Positions 54,601-63,364 of a DNA stretch of 64,000 bases are shown in pieces. Below the pieces are notes generated by a model. The model ran no database searches, was not told where the DNA came from, and was given only the letters and a program-made list of their open reading frames with translations. The stretch lies in assembly GCF_026153205.1 (NCBI RefSeq), contig NZ_JAPFBW010000011.1:146403-210402 (forward strand), given 5' to 3'. This DNA is from Aquabacterium sp. A7-Y. Its GTDB lineage: Bacteria; Pseudomonadota; Gammaproteobacteria; Burkholderiales; Burkholderiaceae_C. The first letter of the stretch is position 1, and each line of letters starts with the position of its first letter. Position numbers and translations under genes: made by a program.

Positions 54601-55851
54601 GTTGCCAAGCGCATCACGAACGGCTACGAGGTCCCCACCCGGATCATGCTCGTACTCGACGAAGGTATGCGTGACTCCGACATCCGGTGCGGAGAACCAA
54701 AGCCGGCAGATCAGTCCGTCGCAGTGATCGACCATGAGCTTCCGCCCACTTGATTCTCGGATGGCCCGGAGTTGCCCCTCGATGCGCTGGTACTCCAGCC
54801 AGTTGCCACACAGGTCACTGACTTTCCCGACGGGGCATTCCAGCGATCTTTCGTCGGGCGCCGTCAGCAGTGCTTTCGGAAAGTGATAGATTCGATCGCT
54901 TTTGGTCCGCACCCTGAACTCGTCACCGTGATCGCTCAGCAGTGCCCCGTTCATCAGTTCCAGTACGGCGGCCGTGTCGCCTTGCGCGGCGGGCAAGTGC
55001 GGGAACAGTCCCATGCCTTCGCCTGAGTGCAGGAACATCACGCTCCCGTCCTCGCGGTCGATCTCAAGGCGTGAATCCGCCGGGCTCTCCCACCCGTAGC
55101 CGCAGGCACCTTGGCGGCGACGATTGGAACTGTAAGACCGCACCCACTCGATCGGGATCCGCCCCTGCAGCGTGAAGTCCACCTGCTCGACGACCACCTC
55201 CCCGGTCAGGATGTTCACCGGCTCCGCCCTGAGCACCTTGCACTTCAGGAAGCCCGGGTCCATGTTCTTGAAGGTCTTCTGCCGAAACTGCTTGAAGCGG
55301 TCGCCCAGGTTCTTGGCGAACTTCGACTTCCTTAGTTTGCCCAACCCGGCGAAAGCGCCCTTGGCCGCCATCCCCATCATCGAGATCGTCGGCGCCCCGC
55401 CGACCTTTACGTTCGCCGGGATCGCGAGGTTGAAGGTGGTGGGTAACAGGTTGGGCGGCGAGATGCGCTTCTTCTTGGGCCGCGGCGGGCTCGGAATGCC
55501 GAAAACCTGGCAGCCCAGCACCGGCAACGCCAGATAGGACAAAGGATCGCCGTCGGCCACCACCGTGGAACTGCCCATGAAGAGTTCGTCTTCCCTGTCC
55601 GGTAGCGGCACCGCCGGGGCGAACGGAAAGCCGGGCGGGATGTGCACGACGATCGCTCCGGTGCCCGCCGTCGCGCGCTTCATGCCCATCACCGAGACCG
55701 TCGCGCCGATGATCGGCACGTAGTCGAAAGGATCAAAAATGACCGAGAAATGGGGCGTCGGCAGCGGCACCGGCGAAGGCGACGGCGGCACAAGACACAG
55801 GTGGATGTCGATGCCTAGCTGCGGATCGCCGTGTTTCGCCGAGGGCATCAT
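51637..55851 (-). CDS. Rhs polymorphic toxin with PAAR-like N-terminus and AHH nuclease C-terminus
   Basis: A 1404-aa protein. Residues about 1-110 are a PAAR/DUF4150-like cap (SAKHGDPQLGIDIHLCL, FDYVPIIGATVSVMGMKRA) that would load it on a type VI secretion spike. About residues 195-330 have the DUF6531-like region (VNILTGEVVVEQVDFTLQG, WVRSYSSNRRRQGACGYGWE). A long series of YD repeats forms the Rhs shell. The core box LRFQGQYHDVETGLHYNRHR leads to the self-cleavage region DPLGL. The variable tip carries GQTAHHIVQQNNPSANLTRQ, NGARLWGT and GTYHAGRHIHSAANDELIYR, an AHH-type HNH nuclease. Strong ribosome site aggagg before ATG 55851. No VgrG or T6SS core gene is near. Confidence 0.9.
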   Translation of the reverse strand: MMPSAKHGDPQLGIDIHLCLVPPSPSPVPLPTPHFSVIFDPFDYVPIIGATVSVMGMKRATAGTGAIVVHIPPGFPFAPAVPLPDREDELFMGSSTVVADGDPLSYLALPVLGCQVFGIPSPPRPKKKRISPPNLLPTTFNLAIPANVKVGGAPTISMMGMAAKGAFAGLGKLRKSKFAKNLGDRFKQFRQKTFKNMDPGFLKCKVLRAEPVNILTGEVVVEQVDFTLQGRIPIEWVRSYSSNRRRQGACGYGWESPADSRLEIDREDGSVMFLHSGEGMGLFPHLPAAQGDTAAVLELMNGALLSDHGDEFRVRTKSDRIYHFPKALLTAPDERSLECPVGKVSDLCGNWLEYQRIEGQLRAIRESSGRKLMVDHCDGLICRLWFSAPDVGVTHTFVEYEHDPGGDLVAVRDALGNPYCFAYDRRHMVRHTNRANLSFYYEYDTTRESWQVVHAWGDGGLYDYRFAYWPSIRETRITDSLGHMSTVQCDEQGLPILEIDPLGGRTIFEYDAAGRTAAIVDAANLRTEYGYDERGNLLRLTRPDGSTIAIEVDANNKRTTITDFNGAHWQQAWDERGLLVRHTSPLGATTTYEYNDAGLPVSVTDARQATTKFTFDRMGCLVALVDALGNITRLQWDELGNVMARTDPLERTVRYRYDRKSRLLEEELPDGKCIRYTYDAQDALTHCEDENGAQSHFEYCGQGLLRKHHRPDGTVVEYHYDTEEQLIGVSNQRGETYRLRRDALGQVVEETDYWGQTTTYSFDAVGHLRQRCDPLGRVIAFTTDKLGRIRRKAFMSPQQAGNVFEETFDFDPNGNLIGCTNPHVTVQRRFDAEGKLLEERQGTFIVRNSFDEVGNRIKRETSTGNTVLYGYDLLGLAATIQINDDLPITIERDPAGQVRKETLGAALQRHFKYDELGRPTVQGVRRDAEWLFHTQYEYDPAGNLTQRHDSHYGVDRYRYDPLGRIVAHIDTQDKLTRFYHDPAGDRMLTHAVEQRAQQLVREGERSGEWRRDGYHDGVRYRFDRAGNLVERIAEGRLGTPDEEGNTITLAWDANQRLVHSEKNGVETSYSYDPLGRRVFKQTGNTRICFGWDGETQVAEVAVSLPGPTAPETSTTRDVDLVSKPVESSAWGQAREYLYYPDSFVPLARLERHAENGTSDGRIFHYHNDPNGCPTRITDAEGAVVWAANFSVWGGLKTLHRQQLENQLRFQGQYHDVETGLHYNRHRYYDAHIGSYVSVDPLLLDAGDNLYEYTGNPLVWVDPLGLSQTYHLARALTGAGRPLVAGQTAHHIVQQNNPSANLTRQLLVRNGLTVDDAANGARLWGTASSQVAQVAHPGRAAARARGTYHAGRHIHSAANDELIYRILRSAERRGGARAVEAVLNDIGRRQESGSWMRSFNACGRR

Positions 55852-56009
55852 GCTGCCGGCCCTCCTGCTTCTCCCGGCCGTGCTGCTGCCTTGATGATGT
55901 TGTGCATCGAGTCGTCCCACTGGCAGTAGGCGCCGCTCAACTCAAAGCTGCTGCTCGCAATGTCTCCATGCCTGTCGAACACCTGCTTGAGGATGGCGGG
56001 CGCCTTCAT
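55848..56009 (-). CDS. Small unrecognised protein coupled to the Rhs gene
   Basis: A 53-aa frame from ATG 56009 (MKAPAILKQVFDRHGDIASS, then SFELSGAYCQWDDSMHNIIK). Its stop overlaps the Rhs start (ATGA), which argues for a coupled gene or for the tail of a former one. The frame remains open upstream to 56369, but that part is low quality and reverses the FKBP leader. It could be the end of an adaptor or chaperone that loads the Rhs protein; not recognised. Confidence 0.4.
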   Translation of the reverse strand: MKAPAILKQVFDRHGDIASSSFELSGAYCQWDDSMHNIIKAAARPGEAGGPAA

Positions 56010-56244
56010 CTTCTGAAAGATGCAGCAGTTCGCCGCACCGTATGGCGGTTTTTGTCTTTGATGGGTATAGCTTGCAAAAGCGCCTGGCACCCTCCCTAGA
56101 TTGCATGAAGGTGCATCCATTCGTTGCCGACCCAAGGAAGGCTGACAAGGACAAGGAGGAGCACGCCGCCGGTTTGGTACGGCAAGCGCGGCCATGAGGC
56201 ATCTGCCGACCAAAAAGCCAAGTGGCATGATCGCGGTTTTCCCT

Positions 56245-56314
56245 AGAAAGGACCTCCCATGACCACCACCACCCCCAGCGGCCTGCAAATCGACGACGTG
56301 CAACCGGGCTCCGG
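56245..56314 (+). repeat. Right copy of the duplicated FKBP leader
   Basis: Matches 50831-50900 with 8 mismatches in 70 bases by eye, same orientation. Here it is the genuine start of an intact FKBP gene, so this copy is the source-type sequence. See the left copy for the interpretation as an insertion flank. Confidence 0.85.
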
Positions 56315-56618
56315 CGCGGAGGCCAAGGCCGGCCGCAGCGTGCGGGTGCACTACACGGGCTGGCTGCACGACCCGGCGGCACCCAACGGCCGCGGCCGCA
56401 AGTTCGATTCGAGCAAGGACCGCAACGATCCCTTCGAGTTTTCGCTCGGCGCCGGCATGGTGATCCGTGGCTGGGACGAAGGTGTGCAGGGCATGAAGGA
56501 AGGCGGCACCCGGGTGCTGACCATCCCGGCCGAACTCGGCTACGGTGCGCGCGGCGCCGGCGGCGTCATCCCGCCCAATGCGACGCTGGTCTTCGAAGTG
56601 GAACTGCTGAAGGCCTGA
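56259..56618 (+). CDS. FKBP-type peptidyl-prolyl cis-trans isomerase
   Basis: A 119-aa single-domain [75 protein letters not shown] and LVFEVELL cover the entire family pattern including the active-site aromatics. It is cytoplasmic, since there is no signal peptide. It speeds prolyl isomerisation in protein folding. Good ribosome site (agaaagga). It converges with the Lrp-family gene, with 21 bases between the stops. Confidence 0.93.
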   Translation: MTTTTPSGLQIDDVQPGSGAEAKAGRSVRVHYTGWLHDPAAPNGRGRKFDSSKDRNDPFEFSLGAGMVIRGWDEGVQGMKEGGTRVLTIPAELGYGARGAGGVIPPNATLVFEVELLKA

Positions 56619-56630
56619 AGCGGTCGGCCG

Positions 56631-56652
56631 GCTGCCGGCTCAGCCCGGCAGC
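56631..56652. terminator. Hairpin between convergent FKBP and Lrp genes
   Basis: GCTGCCGG (56631-56638) pairs with CCGGCAGC (56645-56652) around a six-base loop in the convergent space. It has no T-run, and it overlaps the last codons of the Lrp gene. Possibly a bidirectional terminator of low strength. Confidence 0.4.
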
Positions 56653-57128
56653 GGCAAGGCGCTGGTGCACTTGATCTCGTCCAGGCAGACGCTGGAGCGC
56701 ACGCCCGTGACGCCTGGCAGTTGCATCAGCGTGTCCATCAAAAAGTTCGAGAGCGACTTCAGGTCGCGCTCGATCACCTTGATCACGTAGTCGAAGTCGC
56801 CGGTCACCGAGTAGCACTCCAGCACCTGCGGCAGGTCGGCGATCAAGTCCTTGAACTTCGGCAGTTCGCGGATGTGGCCCTTCTCCATCGACACATGGAT
56901 GAAGGCAATCACGTTGAGCCCCAGGCTGGCCGGGTTGAGACGCGTCTCGTAGCGGGTGATCACGCCCGCCTCCTCCAGCCGGCGGTGGCGGCGCAGGACC
57001 TGCGCTGCCGACATGCTGACCTGCTCGGCCAGCTCCAGATTGGAAGCGCGTCCGTGTTCCTGTAGAAAGGCCAGGATCTTGCGGTCGGTGCGGTCCAGGT
57101 CGGTCTCGTACAAGTTTCTCTCCTCCAA
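56640..57128 (-). CDS. Lrp/AsnC-family regulator, divergent from hppD
   Basis: A 162-aa regulator. LDRTDRKILAFLQEHGRASN, LELAEQVSMSAAQVLRRHRR and LEEAGVIT form the HTH, and the RAM domain follows (FIHVSMEKGHIRELPKFKDL, VLECYSVTGDFDYVIKVIER). Paralogous to the regulator at 31107 but distinct. Divergent from hppD, with 268 bases between, so it probably controls tyrosine catabolism in response to an amino acid, as Lrp-type activators of hpd genes do in other bacteria. The function is inferred from context. Confidence 0.87.
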   Translation of the reverse strand: MEERNLYETDLDRTDRKILAFLQEHGRASNLELAEQVSMSAAQVLRRHRRLEEAGVITRYETRLNPASLGLNVIAFIHVSMEKGHIRELPKFKDLIADLPQVLECYSVTGDFDYVIKVIERDLKSLSNFLMDTLMQLPGVTGVRSSVCLDEIKCTSALPLPG

Positions 57129-57396
57129 TCATGATCCAAGGAAATTTTATCTCCCAACCAAGGGTTCACCCGGATCCTGATCGCGAACTAATTGTCCGGG
57201 CCCGACCCTAGAGTTATGCTTCTTCAGCGGCTGCCCTTCAGCTGCAGACCGAGCAGTTCCGTGGCCTCCCGGCCCAGCGACCGCGCTGCCAGGTTTTGCG
57301 CGCAAGGCACCCGCCGGCGCAACTTAATTTCTTCGCCCGTTCGCATGTCGCCGGACCGGCCCGACCGAATCCTCACCTTCTGCCTGGAGCCACGCC

Positions 57397-58479
<1,083 letters not shown>

Positions 58480-58689
58480 GGCGCCCGACGACGGCCGGCG
58501 TGCACAAGTTCACGGAAACGGTGCGAGAAACGCGTGCGCGGCTGTCGCCATCCTGTCGCGGTCGCTGACCCGGTACATGCCCTCGAGCGCATCGCGTCCA
58601 CTTGAGGTACAACCGCACTGTCCCGGCGCCGCTTCTCCTTGCAGGTCCGGCCACCGGCCGCCCGGGCGACGCCGATGCGGGGGTGATGC

Positions 58690-60321
58690 ATGAGACCGCT
58701 CGATGCTGAGATCCTGAACGCAACCGCCCTGGTGGTCGATGCAAACGCGACCTCGCGCAGCGTGCTGGTGTCCATGCTGCGCGAGTGCGGCATCTCCAAG
58801 ATCACCCAGACGCCGCGCGCGCTGGAGGCCCGCAAGGTGCTGGAACTGCGCCGCTTCGACATCGTCGTCTGCGAGTACCACTTCCCCGACGAGCCCATGA
58901 CCGGGCAGGACCTGCTCGACGACCTGCGCCTGGCCAACGTACTGCCGCTGTCCAGCGTGGTCGTGATGATCTCCAGCGAGGCCGGCTACGCCCACGTCGC
59001 CGAGGCTGCCGAGGCCGCGCTCGACGCCTACCTGATCAAGCCCCACACCGAGCAGGCCTTGCGCGAGCGGCTGGTGCAGGCACGCCTGCGCAAGCGCTCG
59101 CTGCAGGAGATCATCCGGCTGGTCGAGAACGACGACTTCCTCGCCGCCGCCGAGCTGTGCCAGGCCCGCTTCGAAACCCACGGCCCCTACTGGGTGCATG
59201 CCGCCCGCATCGGCGCCGAGCTGTGGCTGCGGCTGGCCAAGCCGCATGCGGCGCAGAAGATGTTCGAGGCCATCATGCAGGTGCGCGCCCTGCCCTGGGC
59301 CCGTCTCGGCGTGGCGCGCACCCAGTACGAGGCCGGCGGCGCCCAGCTGGCACGCCGCACCTTGGAGAGCCTGCTCGAGGAGCAGCCGGGGTATGCCGAC
59401 GCCTACGACGTGATGGGACGGGTGCTGCTGGACCAGGGCGAGCCCGACCAGGCCATCGAAGCGCTGCGCCGGGCGGCCGGCCTGACGCCGGGCTGCGTCG
59501 GGCGGCTGGTCAAGCTCGGACTGCTGGCCTTCTACTACGGCAACGCCAAGGAAGCCACCGACGCGCTGCAGAAAGCCAGCCGGCTCGGCCTGCAATCCAA
59601 GGTCTTCGATCTGCAGGGGCTGGTGCTGCTGGGGGCGCTGCAATTCGATGCCGGAGACGGCCGTGCCCTGTCCCGTTCGCTCGACAGCATGGCCTTCGCG
59701 CGCCAGCAAGCGCCCGAGAGCCCGCGCCTGCGCCGTTTCGAGGACGTGCTCAATGCGCTGGTGCAACTGCAGCAGCGCAGCGTGCCGGAAGCCATCGCCG
59801 TCATCCGGCGGCTGCTGAGCGAGGTGCAGGCGCCCAACTTTGAATTCGAGGCCGCCTGCAACCTGCTGATGCTGCTCTCCCGCCTGCACCTCCAGGAGCT
59901 GAGGCTGGAGGAGGCCGAGCACAACGTCGGCATCATCGGGCGGCGTTTCGCCGTCTCACGCATCACGCTCGAGCTGCTGGTCCGTTCGGTGCAGGGGCAG
60001 GCCGGATTCGAGCGGGCCCTGCAGCAGGCCTATGGAGAAATCACGGCGGCGGCCGAGGAGGCGGTCTCCCACACCGTCGAGGGCCAGCCGCAGGAAGCGG
60101 TGCGTCTGCTGCTCGAACATGCGCAGAGGACCTTCAACGCCAAGCTCATCGACCTCGCGACCCACACGCTCGAGCGGCATCGACAGACCATCGACGACGC
60201 GGCGGCCCTGGGCGAGCAGGCCAACGAACTGCACCGCCGCTATCGCAGCTACGGCACGCAAGTGCATTTGAGCCGGGCCGACGACCCGCGCACGATGGCC
60301 TCGGCCGCGCGCAGCCGCTGA
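58690..60321 (+). CDS. Receiver-like domain plus TPR protein (phospho-acceptor Asp replaced by Glu)
   Basis: A 543-aa cytoplasmic protein. Residues about 12-125 are a CheY-like receiver: ATALVVDANATSRSVLVSML, FDIVVCEYHFPDEPMTGQDL, VVMISSEAGYAHVAEAAE and AYLIKPHTEQ. The usual phospho-Asp position is Glu62, while Asp17 and Lys118 remain, so it may be locked in an active-like state. Residues about 150-540 contain TPR units (ARRTLESLLEEQPGYADAYD, AIEALRRAAGLTPGCVGRLV). Such response-regulator/TPR proteins occur in Burkholderiales as unstudied regulators. The ATG is 210 bases after hppD. Confidence 0.8.
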   Translation: MRPLDAEILNATALVVDANATSRSVLVSMLRECGISKITQTPRALEARKVLELRRFDIVVCEYHFPDEPMTGQDLLDDLRLANVLPLSSVVVMISSEAGYAHVAEAAEAALDAYLIKPHTEQALRERLVQARLRKRSLQEIIRLVENDDFLAAAELCQARFETHGPYWVHAARIGAELWLRLAKPHAAQKMFEAIMQVRALPWARLGVARTQYEAGGAQLARRTLESLLEEQPGYADAYDVMGRVLLDQGEPDQAIEALRRAAGLTPGCVGRLVKLGLLAFYYGNAKEATDALQKASRLGLQSKVFDLQGLVLLGALQFDAGDGRALSRSLDSMAFARQQAPESPRLRRFEDVLNALVQLQQRSVPEAIAVIRRLLSEVQAPNFEFEAACNLLMLLSRLHLQELRLEEAEHNVGIIGRRFAVSRITLELLVRSVQGQAGFERALQQAYGEITAAAEEAVSHTVEGQPQEAVRLLLEHAQRTFNAKLIDLATHTLERHRQTIDDAAALGEQANELHRRYRSYGTQVHLSRADDPRTMASAARSR

Positions 60322-60409
60322 AACCCCCGGCGCGGCATCCGGGCCGGCGAGAGATATTCCCGGGCCACCGCGTCCGCAGCGGCCCGCGGCTCGGCTACAC
60401 TGTCGCCCG

Positions 60410-60515
60410 TCATTGGGGAGTAGCTGCCCTCCGAATGCGAGAGGGGCCGGCGTCAACAGACTTGCCCACCTGTGGGCATGGCGCCGGCGGTTGCCGACTT
60501 TGCGAGACCTTTGAC
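60410..60515 (+). ncRNA. yybP-ykoY manganese riboswitch
   Basis: Two invariant blocks are present: cattGGGGAGTAGC at 60411-60424 and TTTGCGAGACCTTTG at about 60499-60513. Between them a stem with a GGCATGGCGC-type internal loop (60476-60485) fits the betaproteobacterial form. The family senses Mn2+ and usually switches on Mn-export genes. It lies directly before a TMEM165/GDT1-family (UPF0016) exporter gene starting at 60583, the expected target. Confidence 0.92.
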
Positions 60516-60582
60516 TGCACTGCTTTCGCGTGGGCCGGGAAAGCGGTGTGGTCGATCGTCCATCGCCGGCCCCAGGCTTTCC

Positions 60583-61158
60583 ATGCAGTCCTTCCTCGTT
60601 TCCACCGGTGTGGTGGCGCTCGCCGAAATCGGCGACAAGACCCAGTTGCTGGCCTTCATCCTGGCCGCCAAGTTCCGCCGGCCGCTGCCCATCGTGCTGG
60701 GCATCCTCGCCGCCACCCTGCTCAACCACGCGGCTGCCGGAGCACTCGGCGCCTGGATCACCTCGCTGCTGGGTCCGACCGCACTGCGCTGGGGCCTGGG
60801 CCTGTCCTTCATCGCGATGGCCCTGTGGACCCTGGTGCCCGACCAGTTCGACGAAGCCGATGCGCGGCTGGCGCGCCACGGGGTTTTCGTGACCACCTTT
60901 ATCGCGTTTTTCATGGCCGAGATGGGCGACAAGACGCAGATCGCGACGATCGCGCTGGCCGCGCAATACCAGGCAATGCTCGCGGTGGTGGCCGGTACCA
61001 CCCTGGGCATGATGGTGGCGAACGTGCCGGCGGTCTATCTCGGCGACCGACTGGCGCATCGTCTGCCCGTGAAGCTGGTGCACGCGGTGGCCGCGCTCAT
61101 CTTCGCCGTGCTGGGCGTCGCGACGCTGCTCGGGGCGGGCGCCGGCCTCGGCTTCTAG
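60583..61158 (+). CDS. TMEM165/GDT1-family (UPF0016) manganese exporter
   Basis: A 191-aa protein of six membrane spans in two homologous halves. Each half has the family signature E-x-G-D-(K/R)-(T/S): ALAEIGDKTQLLAFI near residue 15 and FFMAEMGDKTQIATI near residue 110. The family comprises cation/H+ antiporters; bacterial members export Mn2+. A manganese riboswitch directly upstream supports this role. The start at 60583 (MQSFLVSTGV) follows the riboswitch; a longer frame from 60472 would translate the aptamer. Confidence 0.9.
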   Translation: MQSFLVSTGVVALAEIGDKTQLLAFILAAKFRRPLPIVLGILAATLLNHAAAGALGAWITSLLGPTALRWGLGLSFIAMALWTLVPDQFDEADARLARHGVFVTTFIAFFMAEMGDKTQIATIALAAQYQAMLAVVAGTTLGMMVANVPAVYLGDRLAHRLPVKLVHAVAALIFAVLGVATLLGAGAGLGF

Positions 61159-61281
61159 TCAGGGACATGGCCCGGGTCCTGCCCGGCCAGCCCGGGCGGG
61201 GCTTTCCCTCTGGAGCGGCCGCCGCGCTGCGGCGATGATGGGCGGCGCTGCCCGCGAGGGTGCCGACACAGTCCACGCCGC

Positions 61282-62064
61282 GTGACCCTGCCCGACCTTT
61301 CCTCACCGCTGCACCTCGGCGCCATGCCGGCGGCCGCCACCGATGCCGGCGTGCAGGCCACGCTGCGCCAGGGCCGCTGGTTCGCGCAGTTGTCGCCCGA
61401 GTTCCAGGCCGGCTTGCTGGAGCACGCCTTGCTGCGCCGCCTTGTGCCTGGCGAACGGCTGTTCCTGCGCGGCGATCCGCCCTGCGGGCTCTACGCGGTG
61501 CTCGAAGGCGCCATGCGTATCTCGGGTGTGAGCGGTGTGACCGGAGCCTGCGACCTCGGCAAGGAAGCACTGCTGGCGATGGTGGAGCCGCCCTCGTGGT
61601 TCGGCGAGATCGCGGTGTTCGATGGCCAGCCGCGCACCCACGACGCGGTGGCTGATGCCGCCACCTGGCTGCTGCAGGTGCCCCAGGGTGCCCTGCTCGC
61701 GCTGCTGGAGGTGCGACCGGCGTTCTGGCGCGAGCTGGGCGGCTTGCTGTGCCACAAGCTGAGGCTGGCCTTCGTCACGCTGGAGGACATGGCACTGCTG
61801 CCGGCGCCGACACGGCTGGCGCGGCGCCTGCTGCGCATCGCCGAAGGCGAGGAGGCGCAGTCGGTGGCTCCGGCCGCTGCCGGGCCACGGGCGATCCGGC
61901 TGTCGCAGCAGCAGCTCTCGCGCATGCTCTCGCTGACGCGCCAGACCACCAATCAGATCCTGCGCGAGCTGCAGAAGCAAGGCATCGTGCGCATCGACCG
62001 CGGTCGCATCGAGGTGCTGGATCTGCGAAGGCTCGGCGACTGGCCGTCGTCACCGGGCGGCTGA
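61282..62064 (+). CDS. Crp/Fnr-family transcriptional regulator
   Basis: A 260-aa regulator. The cNMP-binding-like domain covers residues about 35-150 (LVPGERLFLRGDPPCGLYAV, WFGEIAVFDGQPRTHDAV). The Crp HTH lies at residues about 205-250 (IRLSQQQLSRMLSLTRQTTN, QILRELQKQGIVRIDRG). The cAMP-contact residues of Crp (RxSxxxE pattern) appear replaced by RTHDAV, so cAMP binding is doubtful. No Cys cluster for Fe-S is visible, so it is not an Fnr. The start is GTG at 61282; an internal ATG at 61324 is possible. Confidence 0.85.
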   Translation: MTLPDLSSPLHLGAMPAAATDAGVQATLRQGRWFAQLSPEFQAGLLEHALLRRLVPGERLFLRGDPPCGLYAVLEGAMRISGVSGVTGACDLGKEALLAMVEPPSWFGEIAVFDGQPRTHDAVADAATWLLQVPQGALLALLEVRPAFWRELGGLLCHKLRLAFVTLEDMALLPAPTRLARRLLRIAEGEEAQSVAPAAAGPRAIRLSQQQLSRMLSLTRQTTNQILRELQKQGIVRIDRGRIEVLDLRRLGDWPSSPGG

Positions 62065-62083
62065 GGCCGCCGGGCGGCTCTTT

Positions 62084-62611
62084 TCAGGCCGTGCGTGCGC
62101 CGCGGGAGGCGCCGTGCGTCTTGCCGGCGCGCGTTTCGATCGCGTCGCGCAGCTCGGTGCACAGGCCCAAGGCGAACAGCCATTCGGCGACCACGAACAG
62201 CGGGCCGATCAACAAGCCCATCAGGTCGTCGACGAAGGCCGGCTTGCGGCCCTCGAAGTAGTGGCCGACGAACTGGAACACCCAGCCGACCACAAACAGG
62301 CCCAGCCCGAGGCCCAGCCAGGCGGGTGTCGCCAGGCCGGCGATCGCGCTGCCCGCGACCAGCGCCAGGCCGTTGAAGGCCAGCATCGCGCTGCCCAGGC
62401 GCAGGTCCAGCTTCAGGTAGTACAGCACCAGCACCCCGGTGATCAGGGCCGCGAGCGAGACCTGGCCCAGCGGCGTCGGGAACTGCAGACGCGCCAGCAG
62501 CGCGGTGATTGCCACGACGATCATCGGCACGCCGATGAAGTGGGTCGCGATGTTGCGTGTGTCGCGGTGGTAGGCCGCGTAGCCGGACAGCTGCTCGAGG
62601 GCGGTTTTCAT
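62084..62611 (-). CDS. Mpo1-like (DUF962) membrane protein
   Basis: A 175-aa protein. YAAYHRDTRNIATHFIGVPM and VFQFVGHYFEGRKPAFVDDL, followed by GPLFV, are the conserved His-rich motifs of the DUF962/Mpo1 family. Yeast Mpo1 is an Fe(II) dioxygenase acting on 2-hydroxy fatty acids. Four to five hydrophobic segments lie between the motifs. The activity is inferred by family. It lies upstream of the Crp/Fnr stop in the convergent direction and downstream of the pssA gene on the same strand, with 120 bases between. Confidence 0.86.
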   Translation of the reverse strand: MKTALEQLSGYAAYHRDTRNIATHFIGVPMIVVAITALLARLQFPTPLGQVSLAALITGVLVLYYLKLDLRLGSAMLAFNGLALVAGSAIAGLATPAWLGLGLGLFVVGWVFQFVGHYFEGRKPAFVDDLMGLLIGPLFVVAEWLFALGLCTELRDAIETRAGKTHGASRGARTA

Positions 62612-62731
62612 GGCGTGCTCCGCTGGGGTGGAGACCTCATGATGGGCCGCCGCCCCGGTGCGCAGTGTCTGCTATCCGACATCGGGTCCCATGGTTTACC
62701 CGCAGGGGTGGTGCAGGCCGCCCCTGGGGCT

Positions 62732-63364
62732 TCAAAACTTGGGGATGCGCAGCGTCTTGCTGATCATCGCGGTCCCGGACAGCCCGAACAGCAGGGCCAG
62801 CGGATGCAGCTGCCACGGCCCCACGGCCCACACGCCGCCGAACAGCTCGGCGCCCAGGGCGCCCTGGCCGGCACAGACGGCCAGCACGCCGGTGAGCAGC
62901 AGGCTGGTCGGGATGGGCGTGCCTTCGAAATAGGCCACCTTGTCGCTGCCCGCCGAAAGGGTCTCCGCCGTGACGTTGAAGCGGGCCAGCCGGCTCACGC
63001 CGCAGCAGACGAAGTAGATCAGCAGCAGCACGTCCCAGCCGCCCTGCAAGCCGGCCGCGAAACCCAGCGCTGCCGGGCCGACGCCGAAGGACACGATGTC
63101 GGCCAGCGAGTCGAGTTCGCGCCCGAGCGCCGAATGCGCATTGCGCCAGCGCGCGATGCGACCGTCCAGCACGTCGAAGACCAGGGCCGCCGGCCCGAGC
63201 GCCAGTGCCAGCCAGAGCTGCGACAGCGACTGGCTGGCCATGTAGCTCATCGCCAGGAACACCGAGGCCGTGCCGCAGGCGGCATTGGCCAGGGTGAAAA
63301 AGTCCGCCAGGTGAAAGCCGCGGATCATGGAGAAATGCCGCGCGGGGGGTTTGCCAGAGCTCAT
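62732..63364 (-). CDS. pssA: CDP-alcohol phosphatidyltransferase, probably phosphatidylserine synthase
   Basis: A 210-aa membrane enzyme. The CDP-alcohol phosphatidyltransferase signature D-x2-D-G-x2-A-R-x8-G-x3-D-x3-D is present as FDVLDGRIARWRNAHS, then LGRELDSLAD. The N-terminus FHLADFFTLANAACGTASVF matches bacterial PssA-type proteins of Burkholderiales. It would make phosphatidylserine from CDP-diacylglycerol and serine. Several hydrophobic helices follow. ATG at 63364 gives MSSGKPPARHF; a longer upstream frame is not needed. In many betaproteobacteria pssA lies near leucine biosynthesis genes, which are outside this window. Confidence 0.8.
   Translation of the reverse strand: MSSGKPPARHFSMIRGFHLADFFTLANAACGTASVFLAMSYMASQSLSQLWLALALGPAALVFDVLDGRIARWRNAHSALGRELDSLADIVSFGVGPAALGFAAGLQGGWDVLLLIYFVCCGVSRLARFNVTAETLSAGSDKVAYFEGTPIPTSLLLTGVLAVCAGQGALGAELFGGVWAVGPWQLHPLALLFGLSGTAMISKTLRIPKF

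Noticed and set aside
50831..56314. Transposon or insertion sequence around the Rhs genes
   Set aside because: No transposase, no inverted repeats, and the flanking direct repeat is coding FKBP sequence of about 70 bases with mismatches, unlike a fresh target-site duplication.
60472..60582. Extended N-terminus of the GDT1-type exporter
   Set aside because: This stretch forms the 3' part of the riboswitch aptamer and expression platform; the family starts at MQSFLVSTG.
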